A DNA stretch of 64,000 nucleotides, from contig SOER01000014.1 in the NCBI GenBank assembly GCA_021646405.1, forward strand, positions 1 through 64,000. Reading direction: 5' to 3'. This document shows, piece by piece, positions 29,716 through 39,545 of this stretch; positions within the stretch are counted from its first letter, which is position 1, and each line of letters opens with the position of its first letter. Under the pieces are notes generated by a model. It was not told the origin of the DNA. It saw nothing but the letters and a program-made list of their open reading frames with translations, and did not search any database. Origin of the DNA: Candidatus Loosdrechtia aerotolerans. Lineage in GTDB: Bacteria; Planctomycetota; Brocadiia; Brocadiales; Brocadiaceae. Made by a program: the position numbers and the translations under genes.

Positions 29716-30009
29716 TTAATTTTCCGAGAATCGTATCCGGTGCCACGGCTTTAAGAACAGGGGGTCCTGCAGATATTTTTTATGGCATTTGGTGCACAGA
29801 TCAAAACGGAAGGTCCGGTAATCATCATCTTTTATTGATTCAGAGGAATCCGTAAAATTTTCGTAGCTCTCATCATCATCCTCCATAACCTCTTCCAGAT
29901 CACCGTCCATAGTATCGCATGCAGTATAAACCTCAATTTTTACTACATATCGGATATCCTCATCTGCTACCAGTGACTTTCCGCACATATCACACGTATA
30001 GTGCACCAT
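29716..30009 (-). CDS. Small two-CxxC zinc-ribbon protein with acidic middle
   Basis: 97 residues. 'YTCDMCGKSL' opens it, and 'FDLCTKCHKKYL' near residues 70-81 closes a probable zinc site. The middle is very acidic (EEVMEDDDESYENFTD). GGGAGGAA sits before the ATG. It is possibly a small DNA, RNA or protein-binding factor. No assignment beyond that is justified. Confidence 0.65.
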   Translation of the reverse strand: MVHYTCDMCGKSLVADEDIRYVVKIEVYTACDTMDGDLEEVMEDDDESYENFTDSSESIKDDDYRTFRFDLCTKCHKKYLQDPLFLKPWHRIRFSEN

Positions 30010-30169
30010 TCACATTCCTCCCTGTAATTTACTTTTTAAAAATATTTTTATTTCCGCCCATAGTTATAACATCAAATACGAAGGTAGTATGAGGTTGTCG
30101 GGGATTAAAAACCCGTATTCAGATGGCTTATATTCTCAACGTATTGATCTGTTATTCAAAATATTGTAT

Positions 30170-31015
30170 TTAAGCCATTGCCCTGAGTCTCTTAATCCGT
30201 TCTTCAATTGGTGGATGAGTACTAAAGAGGGTGGCAAATGAGCGGCCACTTAATGGATTCACAATAAATAAATGCGCCGTAGATTGACTGGCATCTATGG
30301 GCCTGGCTGCCGCTCCTCTGTGCAATTTTTCAAGGGCGCCAGCTAATCCCAGCGGATTATTTGTTAAGGATGCACCACCTCTGTCAGCAGCATACTCCCG
30401 TGAACGGGAAATTGCCATTTGAATCAAAAGTGCAGCAATAGGGGCCAAAATAGCCATTACCAGGAGTCCAAGACCTCCACCCCTGTCCCCTTCATCATCC
30501 CTTCCGCCAAAACCGCCAAAAATCGCTGCCCAGCGGGCCATATTGGCTAAAAGCATGATAGCACCGGCAATGGTTGCAACAATAGTAGATATAAGGATAT
30601 CGCGATTTTTTATATGGCTTAATTCATGTCCCAGAACCCCTTTCAATTCTTCACGCGTTAAAGCGCTCAGCAATCCATCAGTAACTGCTACCGCAGCATG
30701 ACTGGGGTTTCTCCCTGTTGCAAATGCGTTCATGGCATTAGTAGGAATAACATATATCTTTGGCATGGGCATTCCCGCATTCATCGTTAATTCCTTTACA
30801 ATGCCGGAATATGTTGGTAAATCACGTTCGGATACTTCCCGGGCACCGTACATCTTCAGAACGATCTTATCGCTAAACCAGTAGCTGAAGAAATTCATAC
30901 CCAATGCCATAATAAAAGCAAAGATTGCACCTTGACGCCCACCAACCATCGTCCCTACAAAGATAAATAAAGCCGTCAGCACAATCAACAATAATGCTGT
31001 TTTAAAGTAATTCAT
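30170..31015 (-). CDS. htpX: Zinc metalloprotease HtpX
   Basis: An inner-membrane M48B protease that removes damaged membrane proteins. '[11 protein letters not shown]' supplies the HExxH zinc site near residues 131-141, and [11 protein letters not shown] gives the third ligand. Two N-terminal membrane helices and two more after the zinc site match the family. About 281 residues. ATG at 31015 follows GGAGAA; a TTG five codons earlier is less likely. Confidence 0.95.
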   Translation of the reverse strand: MNYFKTALLLIVLTALFIFVGTMVGGRQGAIFAFIMALGMNFFSYWFSDKIVLKMYGAREVSERDLPTYSGIVKELTMNAGMPMPKIYVIPTNAMNAFATGRNPSHAAVAVTDGLLSALTREELKGVLGHELSHIKNRDILISTIVATIAGAIMLLANMARWAAIFGGFGGRDDEGDRGGGLGLLVMAILAPIAALLIQMAISRSREYAADRGGASLTNNPLGLAGALEKLHRGAAARPIDASQSTAHLFIVNPLSGRSFATLFSTHPPIEERIKRLRAMA

Positions 31016-31466
31016 ACCGAACTTCTCCAAATTTCAACTTAAAAGCTTATGGTTAGGCACTTTGAAGAAAACTCCCGGAGAAAAAATTTCTTTTTTTTAC
31101 GTTTTCTTATACCTAACAAAATTATTATAAGTATAGCTTATCTTTTGTCAAGGAATTTAATCTGCACACTTTTTGGGAAAAGAGAGATAAGAAGTTTTAA
31201 CAATTGGTAATTATTTAGCCAGGTGAGCCTTCTTCGTATAAACGCCAAAGTATTAAGCATACTTTCTCCCTGTCACCCTGAGTGGAACGAAGGGTCTCGT
31301 TTTTTAGGAGTGAAAGTTCTTCGCTGCCAAGATCCTTCGTGGAGTTTATCTTAGGCAATAAAAGAGATTCTTCGCTTCGCTCAGAATGACAAAAGTGAAG
31401 GGCTCAGAATAACAGTAAAGCCTCACTATCGCTCAACAATTACGACAGTTGAAGCTTTCAAGAGAT
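31016..31466. repeat. Intergenic region with dispersed palindromic repeat fragments
   Basis: Segment 31270-31392 carries 'CCTGAGTGGAACGAAGGGTC' and 'GATTCTTCGCTTCGCTCAG' modules. Related modules occur at 38050-38190 and 63220-63520. The part before it (31016-31250) is plain AT-rich DNA with the htpX promoter, and no gene is visible. Confidence 0.7.
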
Positions 31467-32804
31467 TTATACAGGCACTTTTTCAAGTCTCTTATCAATC
31501 GCTTCCATCACCACATCGTACCTAGGCGGGACCTCTACGGGGAGGTTAGCAAACCGTGAAGTTACCTCTTCCAGCCTGCTCTCGTGATATCGTATTTTAA
31601 ATTCAGGAAATTTTAATCCGTGTGCCGTAGAAATAACAACAACCTTTTCATGAGGCAGTATTTCTTTTTTCTGAATAAGTTTCATTAATGCTGCAAGGGC
31701 CACCCCGGTATGGGGACAACTAAACAAGCCCGTTCTGTCTGCCTGGCCGGAGGCATTCGCTAATTCGTCTTCTGTCGCCTGTTCTACAATACCATGAAAG
31801 ATTTCCAGCACCCTGATTGCTTTTTTGTAACTAACAGGATCACCTATCTGGATGGCATTGGCAAGGGTCTTTTGCGCCTTTACAGGCTTAAACTCTTCAA
31901 AATTATTCAAATAACTCAGATAAAGAGGATTTGCCTTTGCTGCTTGTGCACATACGATACGAGGCAGTTTATTTACAATACCTAACTCCTTCATCATAAG
32001 GAACCCCTTCCCCAGAGCAGCAGTGTTACCCAGATTTCCTCCCGGTATAACGATAACATCGGGCACTTCCCAGTCAAATTGCTGAATTATCTCAATACTT
32101 ACCGTTTTCTGCCCTTCAACACGGAGGGAATTCATCGAATTAGCAAGATAGATATTGTTCTTACTGCATATCTCTCTGACAAGTTTCATACACCCGTCAA
32201 AATCTGTATCCAGCGACAGGGTAAGCGCTCCGTTTGCAATAGGCTGAATAAGCTGCGCAAGGGATACTTTGTCCTTCGGCAAGAATACGATTGCCGGAAT
32301 GCCCGCTGCAGCACAGTACGCAGCAAGCGCAGCAGAAGTATCGCCGGTAGAAGCACATGCAACAGCCGGAATACTTTTTCCTTCTGCAATCATTTGCTTA
32401 ACCATAGAGACGAGAACAGTCATTCCCAGATCTTTAAAGGATCCTGTATGGGAATTTCCACACTGTTTAATCCACAAATCTTCGAGACCGATCTCCCTTC
32501 CCAATCGTTCAGCCCAGAAAAGGTTACTCCCGCCCTCATAGAGCGAAACGACATTTTTATTATCTACATTCGGACAAACGAGTTCCTTCTTACCCCAGAC
32601 AGAACTCCCGTAAGGCCATTCAGTGCGCCGGTACCGCTCGTCAAATAACCGTTTCCAATATTCAGGAGGGTGTTTGCGAAGCTCATCCATATCATGCTTT
32701 ACTTCCAGCAGGTCACCGCACCTTTTACACTGGTAGATAACCTCATTCAGCTCATATTTTTCCCTGCAGCCAGAAATACACTGAAACCACGCCCGATATG
32801 GCAT
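31467..32804 (-). CDS. thrC: Threonine synthase
   Basis: ThrC converts O-phosphohomoserine to threonine with PLP. The 445-residue protein has an N-terminal zinc ribbon (C9, C13 and the CKRC pair near 26-29). PLP-Lys lies in '[10 protein letters not shown]' near residues 118-127, and the phosphate-binding loop in '[16 protein letters not shown]'. This is the ribbon-bearing long form found in plants, archaea and many bacteria. GGAGAG lies before the ATG. Confidence 0.95.
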   Translation of the reverse strand: MPYRAWFQCISGCREKYELNEVIYQCKRCGDLLEVKHDMDELRKHPPEYWKRLFDERYRRTEWPYGSSVWGKKELVCPNVDNKNVVSLYEGGSNLFWAERLGREIGLEDLWIKQCGNSHTGSFKDLGMTVLVSMVKQMIAEGKSIPAVACASTGDTSAALAAYCAAAGIPAIVFLPKDKVSLAQLIQPIANGALTLSLDTDFDGCMKLVREICSKNNIYLANSMNSLRVEGQKTVSIEIIQQFDWEVPDVIVIPGGNLGNTAALGKGFLMMKELGIVNKLPRIVCAQAAKANPLYLSYLNNFEEFKPVKAQKTLANAIQIGDPVSYKKAIRVLEIFHGIVEQATEDELANASGQADRTGLFSCPHTGVALAALMKLIQKKEILPHEKVVVISTAHGLKFPEFKIRYHESRLEEVTSRFANLPVEVPPRYDVVMEAIDKRLEKVPV

Positions 32805-32971
32805 GACTCACACTCTCCTCATATATCTGTAAATGCCCTGTTACTTAGTAATAATAAATAGTTTAATTATAGGAAGTCATAGAGAGAATTACAAGCAAAT
32901 TACCCACTATTGTCGTGGAATTATTTTGGTTTTGACAAACATATCATGGTTTTGATAAGATTTTGAACATT

Positions 32972-33343
32972 ATGTACTTACAAGGTTTTTTATCAAGAAT
33001 ATTTTCATATTTTCAAAAAATAAACAAGCAATCCATTCTGCGGGAATTGAAACATGCCTTTAGTACGGGTGCATCACGAAAAAGTATGGCATTAAGTGAG
33101 CAGGAGCTGGCATTGATTTCAAAGCTTGTTAGCATAGTTCAAAAAAGAAAGCTTACCGTTCCGGCGCTCCTGTTTCTGGAAAGCACACAACCATTAAATT
33201 ATATTGGAAGTCAAATAATGGTATTCTTCAGACCATTTTTAACCTTCATCTTCTCACCCAGGGAGTACGATCTCCTCCAGGACGTTGTAGAGAAAAGGGA
33301 GGGTATCGAAAAGATTATTGAGGAGTTAGAAAAAAGTAAATAG
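32972..33343 (+). CDS. Uncharacterised protein upstream of the GlmL-like gene
   Basis: About 123 residues from ATG at 32972; a TTG at 32963 is an alternative. It is helical, with one hydrophobic stretch near residues 77-90 ('IMVFFRPFLTFIF') and a charged C-terminus. Hence it may be membrane-associated. It ends nine bases before the GlmL-like ATPase gene, so the two are probably co-transcribed. No family recognised. Confidence 0.6.
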   Translation: MYLQGFLSRIFSYFQKINKQSILRELKHAFSTGASRKSMALSEQELALISKLVSIVQKRKLTVPALLFLESTQPLNYIGSQIMVFFRPFLTFIFSPREYDLLQDVVEKREGIEKIIEELEKSK

Positions 33344-33352
33344 GGGAATGAT

Positions 33353-35143
33353 TTGAATATTATTATCGCTACCGATTGTGGCAGTACCACAACAAAGGCT
33401 ATTTTAATTGAAAAAAAGGATGGTGTGTACCGGCAAACCTTTCGCGGAGAGGCACCTACCACGGTTGAGGCACCATTCGAAGATGTAGCTCGTGGTGTAT
33501 TAAACGCATTTGCAGAGGTAGAAGAACTCTCCGGCAGAAAAATACTGGATGGAGAAAAGATTATTACGCCGGCACAGGGAAATATCGGGGTGGATATTTA
33601 CGTATCCACGAGCAGCGCCGGTGGCGGATTGCAAATGATGGTTGCCGGAGCCGTACGGGCTATGACTGCTGAAAGTGCCCAGCGTGCAGCACTTGGAGCA
33701 GGTGCAATCGTAATGGATGTCATCGCATCCAACGACAAGCGGCTTCCCCATGAAAAGATCGAGAGAATCCGGCAACTCCGGCCCGATATGATCCTCCTCT
33801 CCGGCGGTACTGACGGTGGTACCGTTACCCATGTAGTGGAACTGGCCGAATATATTGCAGCCGCCAATCCAAAACCCCGGCTCGGTATCACGTTTGAACT
33901 TCCGGTTATTTACGCAGGGAACAAAGATGCCAGGGACAAGATTGAAGCGATTTTAAGTAAAAAAACATCACTCCATATTACAGAAAATATTAGACCTACA
34001 CTCGAACGGGAAAATCTCTTTCCGGCACGGCAGGAGATCCAAAAACTCTTTCTTGAACACGTCATGGCCCAGGCCCCTGGTTACAAAAATCTCATGTCAT
34101 GGACAGGAGCACCTATTATGCCCACGCCCGGAGCGGTTGGCCTTATTATGCAAACGATAGCAAAAAAACATGGTATTAATGTAGTCGGGGTAGATATCGG
34201 TGGTGCTACAACAGATGTTTTCTCTGTATATGGGGATATCTTTAACCGTACGGTAAGTGCGAATTTGGGAATGAGTTACAGTATCTCTAATGTACTTGCA
34301 GAGGCCGGACTCGAGAATATCTTACGCTGGGTCCCTTTTGATATTGATGAATCTGATCTGAGGAATAGAATTAAGAACAAAATGATCCGCCCCACAACAA
34401 TCCCTCAAACATTAAAAGAATTAAAGATTGAGCAGGCAATAGCACGCGAGGCGTTACGGGTATCCTTCAACCAGCACAAGGCCCTTGCAGTCGGGCTCAA
34501 AGGGGTACAAAAGGAACGTGACATATCAGAAGCATTCCGGCAAGAGGCTGAAGGTGAAACCATCGTAGATATGCAAAAACTTGATCTGTTGGTAGGAAGC
34601 GGAGGTGTGCTTTCCCATGCACCCCGCAGATCACAGGCTATGCTTATGATGATTGACGCTTTCCTCCCCGAAGGGATAACGAGGGTCGCCGTCGATAGTA
34701 TTTTCATGATGCCGCACCTTGGCGTCCTTTCAACGGTAAATGAAAAGGCTGCCACGGAAGTTTTTGAAAAAGACTGCCTGATCTATTTAGGAACGTGTAT
34801 TTCTCTCGTGAAAGGAAATGCCGGGAAACAGAAGGGGGGAATATGCATTTCCTATAAAATAACCATGCCTGATGGTACCGTACGGGAGGATTCGCTTCCT
34901 TACGGGAACTTGCAGGTTATACCGCTCGGCAGTGATCAGGTAGCAGAGATCGAAATTATTCCTGCAAAGAATTTTGATGTCGGCGAGGGAAAAGGCAAAC
35001 CTGTCAGAAAGCAGGTTGCCGGGGGGGTTGTGGGTATCGTTATTGATACCAGAGGAAGACCCATTACGTTAGCAAAAGAGAAGGCATCACGGGTAGAACA
35101 GCTCCGCCAATGGACTGAAGCTATTGATGCGTATCCGGAGTAA
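33353..35143 (+). CDS. GlmL/MutL-family ASKHA ATPase
   Basis: 596 residues, related to MutL/GlmL of adenosylcobalamin glutamate mutase operons. Phosphate loops are 'ATDCGSTTTKAILI' near residues 6-19 and 'VVGVDIGGATTDVFSVYG' near 278-295, with 'LLSGGTDGGTVTH' between. GlmL is a suspected chaperone or reactivating factor of the mutase. No mutase subunit is encoded here, so this may serve another enzyme. The start is TTG with AGGGGA six bases upstream. The next gene, with a lipoyl-like domain, is 468 bases away. Confidence 0.8.
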   Translation: MNIIIATDCGSTTTKAILIEKKDGVYRQTFRGEAPTTVEAPFEDVARGVLNAFAEVEELSGRKILDGEKIITPAQGNIGVDIYVSTSSAGGGLQMMVAGAVRAMTAESAQRAALGAGAIVMDVIASNDKRLPHEKIERIRQLRPDMILLSGGTDGGTVTHVVELAEYIAAANPKPRLGITFELPVIYAGNKDARDKIEAILSKKTSLHITENIRPTLERENLFPARQEIQKLFLEHVMAQAPGYKNLMSWTGAPIMPTPGAVGLIMQTIAKKHGINVVGVDIGGATTDVFSVYGDIFNRTVSANLGMSYSISNVLAEAGLENILRWVPFDIDESDLRNRIKNKMIRPTTIPQTLKELKIEQAIAREALRVSFNQHKALAVGLKGVQKERDISEAFRQEAEGETIVDMQKLDLLVGSGGVLSHAPRRSQAMLMMIDAFLPEGITRVAVDSIFMMPHLGVLSTVNEKAATEVFEKDCLIYLGTCISLVKGNAGKQKGGICISYKITMPDGTVREDSLPYGNLQVIPLGSDQVAEIEIIPAKNFDVGEGKGKPVRKQVAGGVVGIVIDTRGRPITLAKEKASRVEQLRQWTEAIDAYPE

Positions 35144-35611
35144 AAAGGTATACGTGTAAATACCCAGGTTAAGGGTTTAAGGTTCAAGGTTCTGGGTTCT
35201 GGGTTAAAAGCGTTAACAAAAGAACCGATTGAAGATTATGTAGAGCACAGGGCAAATCAGCCTTGCCCCCATATGCATCAGGCTAAGCCTTATTAGCCTG
35301 CTGGCCTGCCACAGGCTTGTTCCCAAACTCTGTTTGGGAACACAATGGGCATCGAAACTCTGTTTCGATGATAAAATACGAAACAAAATTTCGTTTGAAA
35401 TGGTGTTCCCAAAAAGATGCTTCGGCAGGAATAGTGCTGTACTTTTTTTGGTATTTGAACGTGAGTGTGGCGCAGGCTGAAGCCGTGCTGCTACCTGTCG
35501 TTGGATTATTGGAACTTGTTTGGGATTTATCCGGAAGCGCCAGATCCTGATAAACAAACCCCAAGTAGTAACATTACAACTATAAACTATTTTAGAAGGA
35601 TTTTAACGATA
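35144..35611. other. Intergenic region with hairpins and micro-repeats
   Basis: It opens with a run of GGTTCAAGGTTCTGGGTT-type micro-repeats at about 35170-35205. Two near-perfect hairpins follow at 35319-35370. A degenerate copy of the GCAGGCTAAAGACCTGC family is at about 35470-35500. AGAAGGA at 35594-35600 is the likely ribosome site of the next gene. No gene is supported. Confidence 0.6.
35319..35370. repeat. Two perfect hairpins with the same three-base loop
   Basis: GTTCCCAAAC and GTTTGGGAAC pair around TCT at 35319-35341. CATCGAAAC and GTTTCGATG pair around TCT at 35350-35370. The stems differ but keep the AAAC-TCT-GTTT core, so compensatory change has kept the shape. Confidence 0.7.
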
Positions 35612-36742
35612 ATGGCTCATGCATATACACCCGGTTTGCGTATAGCAGAAAAAACACTTGTTACGAGCAAGCGCACATTACCTCTCCTGGGCGAGGTTAT
35701 GGTTAAAAAAGGTGCAGTTTTAACGGCAGAAGATATAGTAGCAAAGACATATCTGCCCGGTAGGGTACACGCCATCAATGCTGTAAACCGATTGGGTATC
35801 CAGCCAAAGGATCTTAAAGAATATATGCTCAAGAAAGAAGGCGATCCCGTCCAGAAGGACGAAATCATTGCTGAGACAAAGCCATGGATTAAATTATTAA
35901 AGGCTGTTCTCCTTTCACCTATTACAGGTACCATCGAAACAATATCAACGATAACGGGACAGATCCTCTTGCGGGAACCCCCGAAACCAATCGAAGTACA
36001 TGCATACATCGATGGCCGGGTAGTAGAAGTGAGAGAAAAGGAGGGTGTCGTTATGGAAACGGCAGCTACCTTTATTCAGGGTATTTTCGGTGTAGGGGGT
36101 GAGACGGTAGGCCAGCTTCATGTTACTGTTGAAAAGCCGGATGATGTGCTTACAGCAGATCACATACAACCTGCTTGCAAGGACAAGATCATCGTTGGCG
36201 GCGCTTTTATCCAGTACGATGCCCTCGATAAAGCGAGAAAGACCGGCGTTAAGGGAATTATTGTTGGCGGGTTTAATGATGAAGACCTCAGGAAACTCCT
36301 TGGCTATGATTTAGGGGTAGCCATTACAGGAACAGAAAATATCGGTATTACCCTCGTTATTACCGAAGGATTTGGCAGGATACAAATGGCGCAAAGAACA
36401 TTTGAATTACTGCAATCACGTTCCGGTGCCAAAACATCCATAAATGGTGCAACTCAAATACGCGCCGGCGTAGTAAGACCCGAGATTATTATACCATATG
36501 ATATCATAACTACGGCAACGGGTGAAGAGATGAATAAACCTATTGAAAGAGGTATGGAAGTCGGAGATCCGGTAAGAGTTATCCGGGTACCTTACTTTGG
36601 AAAGATTGGCAAAATTAGATCGCTTCCCTTCGCTCCCCGGAAGATCGAAACAGAAGCAACCGTGCGTATCCTTGAGGTTGAATTTTCTGATGGTACTACA
36701 GCCGTCGTCCCACGCGCAAATATCGAAATGATTGAGGTTTAA
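35612..36742 (+). CDS. Uncharacterised protein with lipoyl-like domain
   Basis: 376 residues from ATG at 35612; the frame is open for 49 codons upstream, but those read as repeat DNA. Residues 90-150 ('LLSPITGTIETISTITG', then 'IEVHAYIDGRVVEVREKEG') resemble a lipoyl/biotinyl-type barrel without the usual MKM lysine. The second half holds Gly-rich Rossmann-like strands ('GVKGIIVGGFNDEDLRKLLGY'). It ends with a KOW-like segment. It follows the GlmL-like ATPase on the same strand, and a functional tie is plausible. Confidence 0.6.
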   Translation: MAHAYTPGLRIAEKTLVTSKRTLPLLGEVMVKKGAVLTAEDIVAKTYLPGRVHAINAVNRLGIQPKDLKEYMLKKEGDPVQKDEIIAETKPWIKLLKAVLLSPITGTIETISTITGQILLREPPKPIEVHAYIDGRVVEVREKEGVVMETAATFIQGIFGVGGETVGQLHVTVEKPDDVLTADHIQPACKDKIIVGGAFIQYDALDKARKTGVKGIIVGGFNDEDLRKLLGYDLGVAITGTENIGITLVITEGFGRIQMAQRTFELLQSRSGAKTSINGATQIRAGVVRPEIIIPYDIITTATGEEMNKPIERGMEVGDPVRVIRVPYFGKIGKIRSLPFAPRKIETEATVRILEVEFSDGTTAVVPRANIEMIEV

Positions 36743-37074
36743 AACTGCAAAAAAGTCGCCTCCTTTACCGGTCCGGGCAAGATATTCATATCTTCCTGTT
36801 TATTGAAAAATGCCTTAAAATACACACACGAAAGGGTGCGGCAACAGGTTGCCAAAGGCAACCACAGGTTAGTTACAGGTCTTTAGTCTGCGCACACTCA
36901 CGCTCAAACACTCAAAAAGTGCAGCATTATTCCGCACTCTGGCATAAAAACACCTACTAAGGAGACATAGGCGTTAACTGAATAAAAATCCTGAGTACCA
37001 TGTACAGACCATATCCCCTATGCCTTGAACTCATCCATACCCGCATCTTTAAAATACCGTAAAACAGAGTACAG

Positions 37075-37625
37075 GTCGCTCCTCCGGAGCTCTCTTTGTG
37101 TTGTGATTTTTCTTCTACAAACAGATCGCTCCTAACGAAGCTGTATTAACAGAGGAAAACGTATAGCGATCCCGAAACAAAATGTCATATAGTATAATGA
37201 GATTTCCCGGAAAATAAGACACCTCTAAAGGGTGTAAAAGTAATATTGTGTTTTTACAGAACTATAGATCTCCACAGCGGGTTCAGGTTTGTAACCCTGA
37301 ACCCATACGTTTTAAGTACCTGGCCATAAGTCATTGTACCTTTCTCTTTATCAGTGAAAAAAACCCGAAAAGCTCCGTTAGGAGCGATAGAGTAATAGAA
37401 AAATACTGTATACCCACTATCAAGCTCCGGAGGAGCGGCAGAGAAGGTACGAAAACAATCGATGCTAATCGTACCGAATCCCTTATAACCTCCCAACAGT
37501 CCTTTTCCTAACGCTTTTAACCCTGAACCTTGAACCCTGAGGTTACCAACATGTCGCTCCTCTGGAGCTTATCATGGAGGTACATTCTCGTTCTATTAAC
37601 ATCCCGCTCCTAACGGAGCTCTCTT
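37075..37625. repeat. REP-like GCTCC/GGAGC palindrome cluster
   Basis: At least six copies of a 14-base palindrome, in the forms GCTCCGGAGGAGC, CGCTCCTCTGGAGC and CGCTCCTAACGGAGC, occur here. They tend to come in pairs, with 'TCCGGAGG' and 'TAACGG' types about 40-50 bases apart. The same pairs fill the inside of MITE copies A and D. Confidence 0.75.
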
Positions 37626-37662
37626 CTTATGTCCCGCTTCCGTTATTCATAAGTACCTGTAC

Positions 37663-37798
37663 ATAAATCCGACATTCAAGAAGTCCAATTTTTAAGTTAT
37701 TGTTATTTAATGGCTTAATTAATTGAGCAATAGGATATCAGTTTCATAAGCCTTTGAAATTACAAGAGATATAAAAACCTCTTGAATGTCGGATAAAT
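37663..37798. mobile_element. MITE-like element copy B, with target duplication
   Basis: Spans 37669-37792. The ends CCGACATTCAAGA and TCTTGAATGTCGG are inverted repeats. A 6-bp direct repeat ATAAAT flanks it at 37663-37668 and 37793-37798. The 124-base body is AT-rich, has no REP palindromes and is unlike copies A and D inside. Confidence 0.8.
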
Positions 37799-38019
37799 AG
37801 TTGCATATTGAGACTTCTTATGAATAAAAATGTACAAAAATTTGTGGTCAGGTACTTATTGTATAATGGCACTCTCTGTAATCAACGGCTATATAAACAA
37901 CAGAAAACATGGAGTTGAACTTACCGCCTTCGGCGGACTTTTACTCAACACACTCCATGGTAGAGTTGTACACCCCGGACATCCGGTTTTTAGCATATAC
38001 CCTATGACAATACATGGAT

Positions 38020-38210
38020 TACTCTCTGGTGCAGGAATGAATCTCTTTCATCAGGGATGAGACCCTTCGCTCCACTCAGGGTGACAGAATACAGGGTGTC
38101 ATCCTGAAATCCTTCATTCCACTCTGGATGATATGTCAGCAGGGAATTTGTCATTCTGAGCGGCAGCGAAGAATCTCGTCTTTTCACGGTGTTAAGAGAG
38201 CATCTTATAC
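38020..38210 (-). repeat. Dispersed repeat, inverted copy of the one near 63.3 kb
   Basis: The reverse complement carries 'GAAAAGACGAGATTCTTCGC', 'CAGAATGACAAATTCC', 'CTGTATTCTGTCACCCTGAG' and 'GATGAAAGAGATTCATTC' in the same order as 63217-63400. The two copies differ by small gaps and substitutions. Confidence 0.8.
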
Positions 38211-38387
38211 GAAACAAATGAAAATTCCTATACAATCAAGTTACAAACTTGAACCCACGGAAACAACCGAAGAAACTACGTAACCCCATCAAGAATCTCA
38301 ATAAATGGTATACTCTTTGCGATATTCTGCAGCTATCATTACTTCTATGAAAGATACCGCAACAGAAAAATTGAAAAAGATATACCC

Positions 38388-39545
38388 ATGGACAAAAAAA
38401 ACCAACAAGAGACAACCTCTCTACTAACAAAGGCATCCGACACCATCACCATCTTCATGTGCGGCGATGTAATGACAGGAAGAGGTATTGATCAAATACT
38501 ACCCTATCCTGGCGACCCTATCCTCCATGAGTCTTACATGAAAAATGCCAAAGGATACGTGGAACTCGCAGAGGAGGCAAGTGGCCGGATCCAGCAGCCC
38601 GTCAGCTTCTCCTACATCTGGGGCGATGCCCTTGATGAACTTGAACGGATCACACCAGACGTAAGAATAATTAACCTGGAAACGAGTATAACAACGAGTG
38701 ATGATTGTTGGAAGGGTAAGCCGGTTCATTACCGGATGCACCCAAAAAACATTCCCTGTATAACAGCAGCAAGGATAGGATACTGTTCCCTTGCAAATAA
38801 CCATACCCTCGACTGGGGATATTCAGGCCTCACAGAAACAGTCGAAACACTACAGAGGGCAGGTATAGCATATGCCGGGGCTGGTCAAAACCTGAGAGAA
38901 GCAGAAACCCCGGCAATAGTAGAAATTGCAGGAAAAGGAAGGGTAATTATATTCTCATGCGGATCAGAAACGAGCGGAATACCTTCTCAATGGGCTGCTA
39001 CAGAAAACAGACCTGGTGTAAATTTGTTAAAAGACCTGTCAGACAAAACGGTCTGGTATATCAGTGAAAAAGTAAAGGAGATAAAACAACAGAGGGATAT
39101 CATCATTGCCTCAATTCACTGGGGAAGCAACTGGGGTTTTGAAATTCCCCAGGAACAAATACGGTTCGCCCATAAGCTTATTGATCATGCGGGAATCGAC
39201 ATCATCCACGGCCATTCTTCTCATCATGTAAAGGGCATAGAGGTTTATAAAGACAAACCCATCCTCTACGGCTGCGGCGATTTCCTTAACGACTACGAAG
39301 GTATTAATGGATATGAAAACTTTAGAGGCGACCTGGGCCTGATGTATTTCGCATACATGGATCCGTCAAGCAGGAAATTCATTCATATGCAAATGATACC
39401 AACGCAGGTTAAGCGTTGCAAAATAAACCGGGCATCGACATATGATGCCATCTGGCTGAGAGACATCCTGAACAGGGAGGGAAAAAGGTTTGCAACCCGG
39501 GTGGAATTACATGAGGACAATACCTTAACACTCCAATGGGGGTAG
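38388..39545 (+). CDS. CapA-like metallophosphatase-fold protein
   Basis: 385 residues, CapA/PgsA family (poly-gamma-glutamate synthesis-type). Family marks are 'FMCGDVMTGRGID' near residues 23-35, 'NLETSITT' near 97-104, LANNHTLDWG near 130-139, and a histidine pair in 'IIHGHSSHHVKGIEVY'. There is no signal peptide. Other polyglutamate genes (capB, capC) are absent, so the protein may act on another substrate. ATG at 38388 has only a weak upstream purine stretch. Confidence 0.85.
   Translation: MDKKNQQETTSLLTKASDTITIFMCGDVMTGRGIDQILPYPGDPILHESYMKNAKGYVELAEEASGRIQQPVSFSYIWGDALDELERITPDVRIINLETSITTSDDCWKGKPVHYRMHPKNIPCITAARIGYCSLANNHTLDWGYSGLTETVETLQRAGIAYAGAGQNLREAETPAIVEIAGKGRVIIFSCGSETSGIPSQWAATENRPGVNLLKDLSDKTVWYISEKVKEIKQQRDIIIASIHWGSNWGFEIPQEQIRFAHKLIDHAGIDIIHGHSSHHVKGIEVYKDKPILYGCGDFLNDYEGINGYENFRGDLGLMYFAYMDPSSRKFIHMQMIPTQVKRCKINRASTYDAIWLRDILNREGKRFATRVELHEDNTLTLQWG

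Larger units (their letters stand above)
36743..38387. other. 1.6-kb gene-poor, repeat-rich stretch
   Basis: It holds a copy of the GCAGGTCTTTAGTCTGC palindrome family at about 36880-36915. REP-like GCTCC/GGAGC palindromes occur at 37075-37625, and MITE copy B lies at 37669-37792. An inverted copy of a roughly 190-bp repeat, also found near 63.2 kb, is at 38020-38210. Several short frames exist but have no ribosome site or family resemblance. Confidence 0.7.

Noticed and set aside
32079-32648. 189-codon plus-strand frame in thrC
   Set aside because: Antisense shadow of thrC, which has the PLP and zinc motifs.
37254-37511. Overlapping 80- and 87-codon frames on both strands
   Set aside because: They run through REP palindromes, lack ribosome sites and resemble no protein; treated as repeat DNA.
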